Source: Duganella sp. BJB476 (GTDB lineage: Bacteria; Pseudomonadota; Gammaproteobacteria; Burkholderiales; Burkholderiaceae_D). Taken from it: a stretch of 64,000 nucleotides of DNA. How positions within the stretch are numbered: the first letter of the stretch is position 1; each line of letters opens with the position of its first letter. Position numbers and translations under genes: made by a program. The notes beneath the pieces were generated by a model that was given only the letters and a program-made list of their open reading frames with translations, was not told the origin of the DNA and ran no database searches. The stretch lies in assembly GCF_003416895.1 (NCBI RefSeq), contig NZ_QVIO01000001.1, positions 682,001 to 746,000 of the forward strand, read 5' to 3'. Of the stretch, positions 47,674-56,583 are shown piece by piece.

Positions 47674-49758
47674 CTAGAAGTTCTTGACCAGCGTCGCCCG
47701 CAGCGAGCGCGATTCGATGGGGTGGAAGTGGATGTCGTTGACCGCCGCCGCTTCGCCCTTCAGTTGCGACGGGTAGTAGTAGTCGATCGCGGAGTCGCGG
47801 CGGTTGGTCAGGTTGAAGGCTTCCAGTTCCAGCGTCAGGCCCTTGCGGAGCTTCCATCCGAAGCGGGCGTTCAACGTCAGGCTGGCCTTGGAGCGCACGC
47901 TGTTGTCTTCGATGAGTGGACGCGGTCCGAAATAGCGTAGCTTCAGCGCGCCCGAATACGGGCCGCCGTCGTCCACGGTCAGCGCCAGCTGGCCGGTGCC
48001 TTCGATGGCGCCGGGGATGTAGTCGTCTTCCGGCGCGCCTTCCAGCTTTTCATCGCGCGAACGGGCGCGCGCGTAGGCCAGGTCCAGGTCGACCGACAGC
48101 CATTTCAGCGGCTTGTAGTAGTTCGACAGCTCCACGCCGTAGCGGCGGCTCGGCCGTCCCGCCTCGGTGGTGCCGGCGTCGCCCACGAAGCTCAACTCCG
48201 AATCGAAATCCAGCCGGTACACCGACAGCGACGACTGCAGGCCGGGCAGCCAGCTGCTGCGCGCGCCCAGTTCCATGCCGCGCGAACGCACCAGCGGCGA
48301 CACCTTGTCGACCGCCTCGCCGGTCTTGGGATCGATGCGGATGGTGGCGCCGCGCGCGTCGTTGCTGTGGAAGCCGTTGCCGATGTTGGCGTACAGTTCC
48401 GCCGTCTGCCACGGGCCGTAGATCAGGCTCAGGCTCGGACTCACCAGATGGTCGCCGGCCTTGCCGGAGTTGGCCGCCAGGTCGCTGCGGACGTCGAAGC
48501 GGTAGCTGTCGAAGCGCGCGCCCGTCACAGTGCGGAAGGCGCTGTTCCAGCGCATGCTGTTCTCGACGTACAGGCCGGCGCTGGATTCGACGATGTGATC
48601 CTGCCGCACCACAGCCAGCGGCTGGCGCGCCTGCGTGGTCAGCAGGCCGTTGAAGATATTATCGTTTTGCAGCTGGATGCCGATGGTGGTGGCGCTGTCG
48701 CCGCCGGCCAGGTGCTGGTGCCAGCTGTGGCTCGCATTGAGGCCGCTGGTGACGCGCTTGTCCGGCTGCGCGAACTGGTCGCCGTGCACCGGATCGTCCA
48801 TGAAGTAGGTGAAGTTGGAATACAGGTCCAGCTGGTTGGCGATGATGTAGGCGTTGACCCGGGAGGCGCTGTCCTCGCTGGTGCGGCGCCAGCCGCCGGA
48901 CAGGCTGTATCGATGCGACTTGCCGCCGTCGGTGGGATCGATGGCGTCGTAGCGGCCCATCTGGCCGTCATGCACGGCGCGCAGCGGTATCTGGTCGGTC
49001 GAGTTCCAGTCGGCGCGGTAGGCCATCAGGCTGACGTTGTAGCCGTTGTTGGCATAGCCTTCGCTGTAGCGCAGCACCGCGTTTAGTTTCTGGTAGTCGT
49101 CGGGATGCGTGTAGGGGCCGTCGTTGTGCAGCGCTTCAATCGCGTACAGCAGGCTGCCTTGGCCGGCTTCCAGCGAATCGGCCAGCAGCGCGCGGGCGTA
49201 GCCGTTCTGGCCGGCCGACACGCTGGCCACGCCTTGCAGCAAACGGTTGGCATACACCACCGATGCTGTGCCGGCCGAGGCGAAATCGCCTTCGCCGGCG
49301 GAGTAGGGACCCTTTTTGTAATCGAGCCGCACCGCCAGTTCCGGTATCAGGAAATTCAAATCGGTCCAGCCTTGGCCATGCGCGTGGCTGCGCTGGTTGA
49401 CGGGCATGTCGTCGACGGTGGTGCGCAGGTCGGTGCCATGATCGAGATTGAAGCCGCGCAGGTAGAACTGGTTGGCCTTGCCTTCGCCGCTGTGCTGGCT
49501 GACGATCAGGCCGGGCGCCGCTTCAAGGATTTCGCCGGGGCGGTAGACGGTGCGCGCGGCCAGTTCCTGCTGCGAGATGCTGCCGGCGCTGGCGGCATCG
49601 ACCACGCCCAGCTGGTTGCTGCGCGAGCCTTCGACCAGCACCCGTTGCAGAATCTGGTCGTCGGCCTGCGCCGAGCCGAATGCCAGCAACAGCAGATATT
49701 TAACGGGTGGTTTGATCGATGCTGCCTTGATCGAAGATGAGAGTCTGGACAGGGCCAT
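47674..49758 (-). CDS. TonB-dependent outer-membrane receptor (operon with DUF6702 and M1 peptidase)
   Basis: 694 residues with an atypically long signal region (hydrophobic KYLLLLAFGSAQA near 20-32). The plug (RVLVEGSRSNQLGVVDAASA, YRPGEILEAAPGLIVSQHSG, NQFYLRGFNLDHGTDLRT) and barrel end (RSLRATLVKNF) are clear. The start ATG at 49758 lies inside the previous gene, a 59-bp overlap, and has no ribosome site, so translation is probably coupled. Several His residues in the plug (QRSHAHGQGW) are notable. Ligand unknown. Confidence 0.92.
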   Translation of the reverse strand: MALSRLSSSIKAASIKPPVKYLLLLAFGSAQADDQILQRVLVEGSRSNQLGVVDAASAGSISQQELAARTVYRPGEILEAAPGLIVSQHSGEGKANQFYLRGFNLDHGTDLRTTVDDMPVNQRSHAHGQGWTDLNFLIPELAVRLDYKKGPYSAGEGDFASAGTASVVYANRLLQGVASVSAGQNGYARALLADSLEAGQGSLLYAIEALHNDGPYTHPDDYQKLNAVLRYSEGYANNGYNVSLMAYRADWNSTDQIPLRAVHDGQMGRYDAIDPTDGGKSHRYSLSGGWRRTSEDSASRVNAYIIANQLDLYSNFTYFMDDPVHGDQFAQPDKRVTSGLNASHSWHQHLAGGDSATTIGIQLQNDNIFNGLLTTQARQPLAVVRQDHIVESSAGLYVENSMRWNSAFRTVTGARFDSYRFDVRSDLAANSGKAGDHLVSPSLSLIYGPWQTAELYANIGNGFHSNDARGATIRIDPKTGEAVDKVSPLVRSRGMELGARSSWLPGLQSSLSVYRLDFDSELSFVGDAGTTEAGRPSRRYGVELSNYYKPLKWLSVDLDLAYARARSRDEKLEGAPEDDYIPGAIEGTGQLALTVDDGGPYSGALKLRYFGPRPLIEDNSVRSKASLTLNARFGWKLRKGLTLELEAFNLTNRRDSAIDYYYPSQLKGEAAAVNDIHFHPIESRSLRATLVKNF

Positions 49759-50194
49759 CGGCTTGCAGGTTGACTGTGTTTTTTTGCGATGGCAGGAAGT
49801 CTATCAGCAAGGCGTTGTGGATGCGAGTGGCCCGCGCCAGTTTTTTGCCTTCGATCTCCTGGAAGATGACGACGCTGTCGGCGTCCGCCTTTACGCCCAC
49901 CCAGTGCAGCGGCAGGCGCTGGCGGTCCGGGTCTTCCAGGTAGAACTGCCGCTCGACGTAGCGGCGCAGCGGTGCTTCGCTGTCCGCCTGGCCAAGGTCG
50001 AAATTGCGGCCGTAGAGATTCGTCAGCAGCAGCGCCACGTCGTGCGCCGTGTAGGTGTGCACGATCTCGGTGTTGCCGGTGCGGTCGTTGTAGCTGATGT
50101 CGGCTATGCCCATGTGAAAATTATGGGCGTTCGCCGCCGTGCCGGCAAACGCCAGCACGGCAGCTACGGTCAGGCGTAAAGCGCGCAGCATCAT
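49700..50194 (-). CDS. Exported DUF6702-type protein
   Basis: 164 residues with a signal peptide (about 1-23); the mature protein begins HNFHMGIADISYNDRTGNTE, the pattern of the DUF6702 family. It is followed by HTYTAHDVALLLTNLYGRNF and ends in a charged tail. Its start ATGATG overlaps the stop of the M1 peptidase gene, and its last 59 bp overlap the TonB receptor. Function is unknown; the fixed position between a peptidase and a receptor suggests a joint role at the cell envelope. Confidence 0.8.
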   Translation of the reverse strand: MMLRALRLTVAAVLAFAGTAANAHNFHMGIADISYNDRTGNTEIVHTYTAHDVALLLTNLYGRNFDLGQADSEAPLRRYVERQFYLEDPDRQRLPLHWVGVKADADSVVIFQEIEGKKLARATRIHNALLIDFLPSQKNTVNLQADGPVQTLIFDQGSIDQTTR

Positions 50195-52560
50195 TCGGCC
50201 GACGAGTCCTTGGACGATTTGTCGCCCTTGCCCTTGAGCGGCGTATTGAAGTCGCGCATCAGGTTGTTGCGGTCACGCTCGGTCTTGAACAGCTCCATGC
50301 GCGACTGCGTCACCTTGCGCGGCCAGCTGTTGTTGCTGGTGTCGATGTCGGCGGTTTCCCAGAACGGATCTTGGGTCAGGCCCACCATCGGCTCGTCGGT
50401 GACGATCAACTTGGTGATCTTCTTCGGCGAGTAGCGCCATACCTCGGCCGGAATGCGCTCGATGTACTTCTTGCCGCTCTTGAGTTCCACCTCCAGGATC
50501 AGCGGCATCACCAGGCCGCCGAGATTAGAGAAGTCCACCAGGTACAGGTGCTTGCCCTGGTCCAGCAGCTTCCTCTCCCACGGCTCCAGCTTCTCGATCG
50601 CTTCGTTGTAGGTGTTGCGGTCCTTGTTGGTGACGGTGAACTCGTCATGCTCGTTGTAGAAGTCCTTCAGCTCAGGATGGTCGCTCAGGCGCTTGGGCAG
50701 CGGCTTGTTGCGCTGCTCGGAGATCGACACCGGCTCCGCTTCCTTCTGCGCTTTTTTCCAGGCCTTTTCCTTTTCCGGATCCTTGGTGCTCACGCCGTAT
50801 TCGCTGATGCCGTCGATGCTGATGTCCACCGCGTCGGTGGTGTAGAACCAGCCGCGCCAGAACCAGTCAAGGTCGGTGCCGGAAGCGTCTTCCATGGTGC
50901 GGAAGAAGTCGGCCGGGGTAGGGCGCTTGAACTTCCAGCGGCGCGCGTATTCCTTGAAGGCGTAGTCGAACAGGTCGCGGCCCAGGATGGTCTCGCGCAG
51001 GATGTTCAAGCCGGTGGCCGGCTTGGCATAGGCGTTGTTCCCGAACTGGAGCAGCGACTCCGAGTTGGTCATGATCGGCACCTGGTTCTGGCTGCGCATG
51101 TAGTCGACGATGTTGCGCGGCTCGCCGCGGCGCGACGGGTAGTTGTCTTCCCATGCCTGCTCGGCCAGGTATTGCACGAAGGTGTTCAGGCCTTCATCCA
51201 TCCAGGTCCACTGGCGTTCGTCCGAGTTGATGATCATCGGGTAGTAGTTGTGGCCTACCTCGTGGATGATCACGCCGATCAGGCCATACTTGGTCTGCTG
51301 CGACCAGGTGAGGGCGCCGGTCTTCTTGTCCTTGGCCGGACGCGGGCCGTTGAAGGAGATCATCGGATACTCCATGCCGCCGACCGGGCCGTTGACCGAG
51401 ATCGCGGTTGGGTATGGATAGTCGAAGCTGTACTTGTTGTACTGGTCGATGGTGTGGATGATGGCCTGGGTGCTGTACTTGCCCCACAGCGGATTGCCTT
51501 CCTTCGGATAGTAGGACATCGCCATCACGTTGGTGGAATCCTTCTTGAAGCCCTGCGCGTCCCAGATGAATTTGCGGCTGGAGGCCCAGGCGAAGTCGCG
51601 CACGTTGGCGGCCTTGAAGTGCCAGGTCTTGGAGGCCTTGCTGACGGATTTCTCTGCCTTCTCGGCTTCTTCCTGCGTGACGATGACCACCGGCGCGGTC
51701 GCGGTCTTCGCCTTGGCCAGGCGGTCGCGCTGCGCTGCGGACAGCACGTCGTTGGGGTTTTGCAGTTCGCCGGTGGAGGCCACCACGTGGTCGGCCGGCA
51801 CGGTCAGCTGCACGTCGTAGTCGCCGAATTCCAGCGTGAATTCGCCGGAGCCCAGGAACTGCTTGTGCTGCCAGCCCATCACATCGTAGTAGGCCGCCAT
51901 GCGCGGATACCATTGGGCGATCTCGAACAGGTCGTTCTTGTCGTCTTCGAAGTGCTCGTAGCCGGAACGGCCGCCCAGCACCTGCTGTTCGTTGATGTTA
52001 TAGGACCAGTCGATATTGAAGGCGAAGCTCTGGCCCGGCTTCAATGGCGTCGGCAGGTCGATGCGCATCATGGTGCGGTTGATGGTGTACTTCAGCGGCT
52101 GGCCGCCGGCGGCCACGGACTTGATGTTGTAGCCGCCGTCGAATTCGCGGCCGGCCAGGATGCCGCGCATGCCTTCGAACTTGTAGCCGTCTTCCGGCGT
52201 GCGCGACTTGGCCCATGCTTCGCGCGAAGGCTGCGTCAGCATCATGCGGGCGTCGGAATCTTTTTTGTAGATGTTCTGGTCGAGCTGCACCCACAGGTAG
52301 CTCAGCGTATCGGGCGAGTTGTTGTGGTAGTTGATTTGCTCGCTGCCGGTGATGGCGCGCCTGGCTTCATCGAGAGAGGCGCGGATCGTGTAGTCCGCGC
52401 GCTGCTGCCAGTAGGCGGCGCCGGGCGCGCCGGAGGCGGTGCGGTAGGAGTTGGCGGTGGGGAGAATTTCGTCGAGTTGGCGGAACTTGTCGTCGAATGG
52501 CTCCGCTGCAAATGCGGATGCCGTCAAGCAAAGGGCGATGAAGCCGATACTCTTGCGCAT
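50191..52560 (-). CDS. Exported M1-family zinc metallopeptidase
   Basis: 789 residues with a signal peptide (ending ASAFA). The zinc site HEVGHNYYP (near residue 433) and the second Glu in WMDEGLNTFVQ about 20 residues on match gluzincins of clan MA, and GPVGGMEYPMISF corresponds to the exopeptidase-type loop. It should be periplasmic or secreted. The N-terminal beta domain (about 50-330) is as in M1 enzymes. It is the first gene of the operon with DUF6702 and the TonB receptor; a TATACA box lies at 52606-52601. Confidence 0.92.
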   Translation of the reverse strand: MRKSIGFIALCLTASAFAAEPFDDKFRQLDEILPTANSYRTASGAPGAAYWQQRADYTIRASLDEARRAITGSEQINYHNNSPDTLSYLWVQLDQNIYKKDSDARMMLTQPSREAWAKSRTPEDGYKFEGMRGILAGREFDGGYNIKSVAAGGQPLKYTINRTMMRIDLPTPLKPGQSFAFNIDWSYNINEQQVLGGRSGYEHFEDDKNDLFEIAQWYPRMAAYYDVMGWQHKQFLGSGEFTLEFGDYDVQLTVPADHVVASTGELQNPNDVLSAAQRDRLAKAKTATAPVVIVTQEEAEKAEKSVSKASKTWHFKAANVRDFAWASSRKFIWDAQGFKKDSTNVMAMSYYPKEGNPLWGKYSTQAIIHTIDQYNKYSFDYPYPTAISVNGPVGGMEYPMISFNGPRPAKDKKTGALTWSQQTKYGLIGVIIHEVGHNYYPMIINSDERQWTWMDEGLNTFVQYLAEQAWEDNYPSRRGEPRNIVDYMRSQNQVPIMTNSESLLQFGNNAYAKPATGLNILRETILGRDLFDYAFKEYARRWKFKRPTPADFFRTMEDASGTDLDWFWRGWFYTTDAVDISIDGISEYGVSTKDPEKEKAWKKAQKEAEPVSISEQRNKPLPKRLSDHPELKDFYNEHDEFTVTNKDRNTYNEAIEKLEPWERKLLDQGKHLYLVDFSNLGGLVMPLILEVELKSGKKYIERIPAEVWRYSPKKITKLIVTDEPMVGLTQDPFWETADIDTSNNSWPRKVTQSRMELFKTERDRNNLMRDFNTPLKGKGDKSSKDSSAE

Positions 52561-52673
52561 AGTTTGTATTCCTGATGATTTCCCGAATAAAGGAGGCTAG
52601 TGTATAGCAACTTTTCAAAGAATTACCATGCGATACAATAAAATACAAACTAAGTGGCAGTTTTCATTTTTGC

Positions 52674-54194
52674 TTATTTGATTTCACGGTGCTGGTCCTG
52701 GAAAGCGTGGTGGGCGTCGTCGGTGGCGCTCATCGCGGCCGACGGCAGGTCCAGCCGCATCAGACGGGAGCCCTTGCCGCTGCTGGCTCGCGGCCATTCC
52801 GGCAGGCCCGCGCCGTTGGGATTTCCGGTCTTGATGAAGTTGGCGAAGTAGGCCTGCATCTGCGTCGCCAGCGCGTAGTCGCCAGCGGTCCATGCATACA
52901 CTTTATTTGACGCCAGGTTACCAAGCGCGTATTCGATTTCGACCGAATGGCCGGCGCCCGTCTGGCCCGGACGCGGGTGCGAATAGTAGTAGCGATAGAC
53001 CGGCTGGCCACTGGTGCGCGCGTGCGTGTCGATCCATTTCCAGGTGCCGTGGGAGATGAACAGGTCGCCGGCGAGATCGGTCGCGGCCTGCATTACGTCG
53101 CCGCTGTAGGCTTGCTGCGCGGCCGGGGCGCGCTCGCGGTACATCGTCTGCAGCATCTTGCTGAAGTTTTCCGGCGTCGGTTCGGCGTCGCCCAGCACCT
53201 GCTTGTAGTAGCCTTCCTGCGAGTTCCATCCTGCCAACAGCGGCACCTTGGCCTGCTGGCCGGCGGCGTAGAGGTCGACCGGACTGCGTGGCAGTACATA
53301 GCCGTCCTGGATGGCGGCGAGCCATGGCGCGTCCGGCCGCTTCAGTGTGTCCAGCAGCTGCTGGGCGGGCATGGCGCGCAGCGCGGCCAGTTTTGGGGCG
53401 CCGATTTTTTCGGCGAAGTCGGCGCCGTTCTTTTCTGCGAGCGCCAGCGGCAGCGGGGCGTTCAGGCCAAGCAGCGAACCGCTCTCGCCGATGGCGCCTG
53501 CGATCAAGCCCTTGGCCAACGGCGACATCATCTGCGCGCTGACCGACCACGATCCGGCCGATTCGCCGGCGATGGTGACCCGCGCGGGATCGCCGCCGAA
53601 GGCCGCGATATTCTTCGCCACCCATTGCAGCGCCGCCGCCTGGTCCATCAGGCCGTAGTTGCCGGAGGCCTTATGCGGCGATTCGGCCGTCAGTTCGGGG
53701 TGGGCCAGGAAGCCGAAGATATTGAGCCGGTAGTTGACGGTCAGCGTGACGATGCCTTTGGCGGCCATGCTGGCGCCGTCGTAGCGCGGCTCGGAACCGT
53801 CGCCCGCCGCGAAGCCGCCGCCGTAGAAGTAGACCAGCACCGGTAGCTTGTCCTTGGCCGACTTGGCGGGCGTCCAGACGTTCAGGTACAAGCAGTCTTC
53901 GCTGACGCCGTCGGAGCGGAACACCATGTCGCCGAACAGCGGCAGCTGCATGGCGCGCGGGCCGAAGTGGTCGGCCTTGCGCACGCCGCGCCACTTCTGC
54001 GCCGGTTGCGGCGCCTTCCAGCGCAGGTCGCCGACCGGCGGCGCCGCGAACGGTATCCCTTTATACGATTTGACGCCGGAAGCCTCCAAGGTACCCTCGA
54101 CCACGCCGGTGGCGGTGGTGGCGCGCGGCGCGGCCGCGAAGGAGGGAACGGAGATCGCACTGAAAGCAGCCAGCAGCAAACCGAATTTATTCAT
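52674..54194 (-). CDS. Secreted type-B carboxylesterase
   Basis: 506 residues with a signal peptide (ending PSFAA). The fold motifs are all present: YKGIPFAAPPVGDLRWKAPQ, SEDCLYLNVWTP, VYFYGGGFAAGD, the nucleophile in IAGESAGSWS near 211, and the catalytic His in TGAGHSVEIEYALG near 416. It hydrolyses an unknown ester. It is divergent from a MocR-type regulator, and a 20-bp perfect palindrome with a TATAGT box lies in its promoter. Confidence 0.93.
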   Translation of the reverse strand: MNKFGLLLAAFSAISVPSFAAAPRATTATGVVEGTLEASGVKSYKGIPFAAPPVGDLRWKAPQPAQKWRGVRKADHFGPRAMQLPLFGDMVFRSDGVSEDCLYLNVWTPAKSAKDKLPVLVYFYGGGFAAGDGSEPRYDGASMAAKGIVTLTVNYRLNIFGFLAHPELTAESPHKASGNYGLMDQAAALQWVAKNIAAFGGDPARVTIAGESAGSWSVSAQMMSPLAKGLIAGAIGESGSLLGLNAPLPLALAEKNGADFAEKIGAPKLAALRAMPAQQLLDTLKRPDAPWLAAIQDGYVLPRSPVDLYAAGQQAKVPLLAGWNSQEGYYKQVLGDAEPTPENFSKMLQTMYRERAPAAQQAYSGDVMQAATDLAGDLFISHGTWKWIDTHARTSGQPVYRYYYSHPRPGQTGAGHSVEIEYALGNLASNKVYAWTAGDYALATQMQAYFANFIKTGNPNGAGLPEWPRASSGKGSRLMRLDLPSAAMSATDDAHHAFQDQHREIK

Positions 54195-54231
54195 GTCGTC
54201 ATCGTGGAAGTTAAATGTCGACGCCTACTAT

Positions 54232-54251
54232 AGCTGGAAGCACTTCCAGCT
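54232..54251. promoter_or_regulatory. 20-bp palindromic operator before the carboxylesterase gene
   Basis: AGCTGGAAG (54232-54240), CA, CTTCCAGCT (54243-54251): two perfect 9-bp arms. On the minus strand TATAGT directly follows it, so the palindrome occupies the spacer of the esterase promoter. There is no T-run, which argues against a terminator. Confidence 0.6.
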
Positions 54252-54273
54252 GCGATAACTTATTTGCGATTTG

Positions 54274-54382
54274 CCATACCAATCTGTTTGCGCATGATGG
54301 TCTATGGATGAATGTTTGATGCATACTGGTGGGAAGAAAAATCCATACATTTAAACAAGATGTCGCAGTCAAAATCCATACA
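54274..54382 (+). promoter_or_regulatory. CCATAC direct repeats, candidate MocR autoregulatory sites
   Basis: CCATAC occurs at 54274-54279, 54343-54348 and 54376-54381, with GCATAC at 54321-54326. The last two lie in a longer repeat AAAATCCATACA (54338-54349 and 54371-54382), exactly 33 bp apart. MocR regulators such as GabR are known to bind spaced direct repeats. The last copy lies within the first codons of the regulator. Confidence 0.4.
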
Positions 54383-55769
54383 AGATGAAAGCCAGGCGAT
54401 CGCCTGGATAGGCCAGTTCGCCCAGCACGCCGGGCCGCGCTACCTGCAGATCGCCGATTTCGTCGAGCGGGCGCTGGCCGACGGCCGCCTGAAGCCCGGC
54501 GACCGCCTGCCGCCGCAACGCCGCCTGGCGCAGTTGCTCAACGTCGACCTGACCACGGTCACGCGCGCCTACGACGAGGCCAGGCGCCGCAATCTGCTGG
54601 AGGGGCGGGGCGCGCGCGGCACCTACGCGGCCGCGCCCAAGGTGGAGCTGGCGCAGTTGCTGGACCTGAGCATGAACATTCCGCCGCCGCCGGCCGGCGT
54701 CGACTTCGACGACCTGCTCAAGCAGGGACTGGCGCAGGTGCTGCTGCGCACCGACAGCGGCCTGCTGATGAACTACCACCTGGGCGGCGGCAGCCAGGCC
54801 GACCGCGCGGCCGGCGCCGCATGGCTTGCGCCCATGCTGGGCCGGGTGGACGAGGGGCAGGTGGTGGTGTGTCCCGGCGCGCAGTCCGCGCTGGCGGCGC
54901 TGATCCTGACCTTGAGCCGTCCGGGTGACACCATCCTGGCCGAACCGGCCGTGTATCCCGGCCTGCGCACGGCGGCCGCGCAGCTCGGGCGGCGCGTGGT
55001 GGCGGTCGAGGTGGATGCGGCGGGCATGCTGCCGGACGCGCTGGAAAAAGCCTGCGGCAAGCAGCGCGTGGCGCTGCTCTACCTGAACCCTACGCTGCAA
55101 AACCCGACCATGCACACCATGCCGGCCGCGCGCCGGCGCGAGATCGCGCGGGTGGCGGCGCGCTGCGGCGTGCAGATCATCGAGGACGATCCCTACTGGT
55201 TGCTGGCCGATGCGCCACCGCCACCGCTGGCGCATTACGCGCCGCGCCAGGTCAACTATATTTCGACGCTGTCCAAGTGCCTGGCGCCGGGCTTGCGCAC
55301 GGCCTTCGTGCTGCTGTCCGATCCGCAGCGGCGCGAGGCCTTCATGGCGGCGCTGCGTTCCTTCGTGCTGATGTCCACGCCGTTGACGACGGCGCTGACC
55401 ACGCAATGGATACATGACGGCTCGGCGCAGCGGCTGCTGGCGGGAGTGAAGGAGGAGGCGCGCAAGCGCCAGGTGATGGCGCACCAGCTGTTGGCCGGCA
55501 GGGTAGAGGCGCAGGCGGGCGCGGATGGCATCCATGTCTGGCTGCCGCTGCCCGCTTACTGGACCGCGCACGAACTGGCGCAGGCGGCGCAGGCCGAAGG
55601 CCTGGCCGTCACTTCATCGGAAGCGTTCTACGCGGGCCCGCGCCCGCCGAACGTGATCCGCATTTCACTGGGCTCGATCCGCGACAGCCATCGCCTGGCG
55701 GCCGCCTTGCGCAAACTGTCGCAGCTGCTGGCGCGCAAGCCGTCGTCGCGGCATCAAGCCCTGGTCTGA
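54360..55769 (+). CDS. MocR-type regulator (winged helix plus aminotransferase domain)
   Basis: 469 residues. An N-terminal GntR winged helix (LQIADFVERALADGRLKPGD, RLPPQRRLAQLLNVDLTTVT) is fused to a class-I aminotransferase fold with the PLP lysine in ISTLSKCLAPGLR near 305. Such proteins use PLP as effector and regulate neighbouring genes. ATG 54360 gives a normal N-terminus; an in-frame ATG at 54312 would add 16 residues. It is divergent from the carboxylesterase gene. Targets may include itself and that esterase. Confidence 0.92.
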   Translation: MSQSKSIQDESQAIAWIGQFAQHAGPRYLQIADFVERALADGRLKPGDRLPPQRRLAQLLNVDLTTVTRAYDEARRRNLLEGRGARGTYAAAPKVELAQLLDLSMNIPPPPAGVDFDDLLKQGLAQVLLRTDSGLLMNYHLGGGSQADRAAGAAWLAPMLGRVDEGQVVVCPGAQSALAALILTLSRPGDTILAEPAVYPGLRTAAAQLGRRVVAVEVDAAGMLPDALEKACGKQRVALLYLNPTLQNPTMHTMPAARRREIARVAARCGVQIIEDDPYWLLADAPPPPLAHYAPRQVNYISTLSKCLAPGLRTAFVLLSDPQRREAFMAALRSFVLMSTPLTTALTTQWIHDGSAQRLLAGVKEEARKRQVMAHQLLAGRVEAQAGADGIHVWLPLPAYWTAHELAQAAQAEGLAVTSSEAFYAGPRPPNVIRISLGSIRDSHRLAAALRKLSQLLARKPSSRHQALV

Positions 55770-55776
55770 AGCGGAA

Positions 55777-56496
55777 TCAGCCGCGACGTGCGCGGCGGCG
55801 TGCCAGGCCGATCAGGCCCAAGCCACCGAGCAGCATGGCGTAAGTTTCCGGTTCCGGTACCGCGGCGATGGTGCCGTTGACGGCGAACGGCAGTTCCACC
55901 GACAGGCCGCTGCCGGGTTCTTTCAAGGTGGCGAAGGCGCCGCCGCCAAGCGATTGCGCTGCGTTGCCTGCGCGGGCGTCGGACGTAGGCGGCTGCCATG
56001 GGCCGGGAGTTGCGCTGCCCGCCAGGCCCCAGGTCAGCCAGTAGTGGCCCGAAGCCAGCGTGACGTCGGTGATGTCGGCATTGACCGTGTAGATGGCGCG
56101 CTGCTTGTCGGTGAGCGTGTCTTCGGTGACGCGATAGCCGGCCAGGCCGCCGTTGGTGACGCCGGTGGTGCCGGAGGCAACCACGGTGCCCGAATTGACG
56201 TCGCTGCCCGAGACGATGCTCCAGGTGGCCGAAGTGAAGCTGAAGCCGTTGGCGCCGGTCTGGTAGCCGAAGAAACTCAGGCCCGTGACATTCCAGTTCT
56301 TGCCCGCCGTGACATTGAAATCATCGGCGACAGAATTGCCCACACCGCTTTGCACGCCGTAGCCATAGGTAGAGGCGTGCGGCGCGACGATGGATTTTCC
56401 GGTGGCATCCACCACCGGACCGTTGTTATACAACGCGCCAGCGTTGGTAACGCCGGCGACCAAAGCGAGTACTGCGAACGCGACTTTTTTCATCAT
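55777..56496 (-). CDS. PEP-CTERM surface-sorted protein
   Basis: 239 residues. The signal peptide MMKKVAFAVLALVAGVTNA is followed by a beta-rich body (VADDFNVTAGKNWNVTGLSF, GHYWLTWGLAGS) and the C-terminal sorting signal AAVPEPETYAMLLGGLGLIG followed by an Arg-rich end. GGGG lies just before the ATGATG start. It is unrelated in sequence to the PEP-CTERM protein at 32-33 kb apart from the tail. No exosortase is in the window. Confidence 0.9.
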   Translation of the reverse strand: MMKKVAFAVLALVAGVTNAGALYNNGPVVDATGKSIVAPHASTYGYGVQSGVGNSVADDFNVTAGKNWNVTGLSFFGYQTGANGFSFTSATWSIVSGSDVNSGTVVASGTTGVTNGGLAGYRVTEDTLTDKQRAIYTVNADITDVTLASGHYWLTWGLAGSATPGPWQPPTSDARAGNAAQSLGGGAFATLKEPGSGLSVELPFAVNGTIAAVPEPETYAMLLGGLGLIGLARRRARRG

Positions 56497-56583
56497 TTCC
56501 CCATCTCTGTTGTAGGAAATGTAAAGTAGCATCATCTGACATTGTTGCCAATTAATTATTTCAAATATGAAAATTATATTTGA

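Noticed and set aside
56561..56583. TCAAATAT/ATATTTGA hairpin after the phosphatase stop as an intrinsic terminator
   Set aside because: The stem is almost all A-T and is not followed by a T run on the minus strand; it may be a weak terminator or a chance AT-rich dyad.
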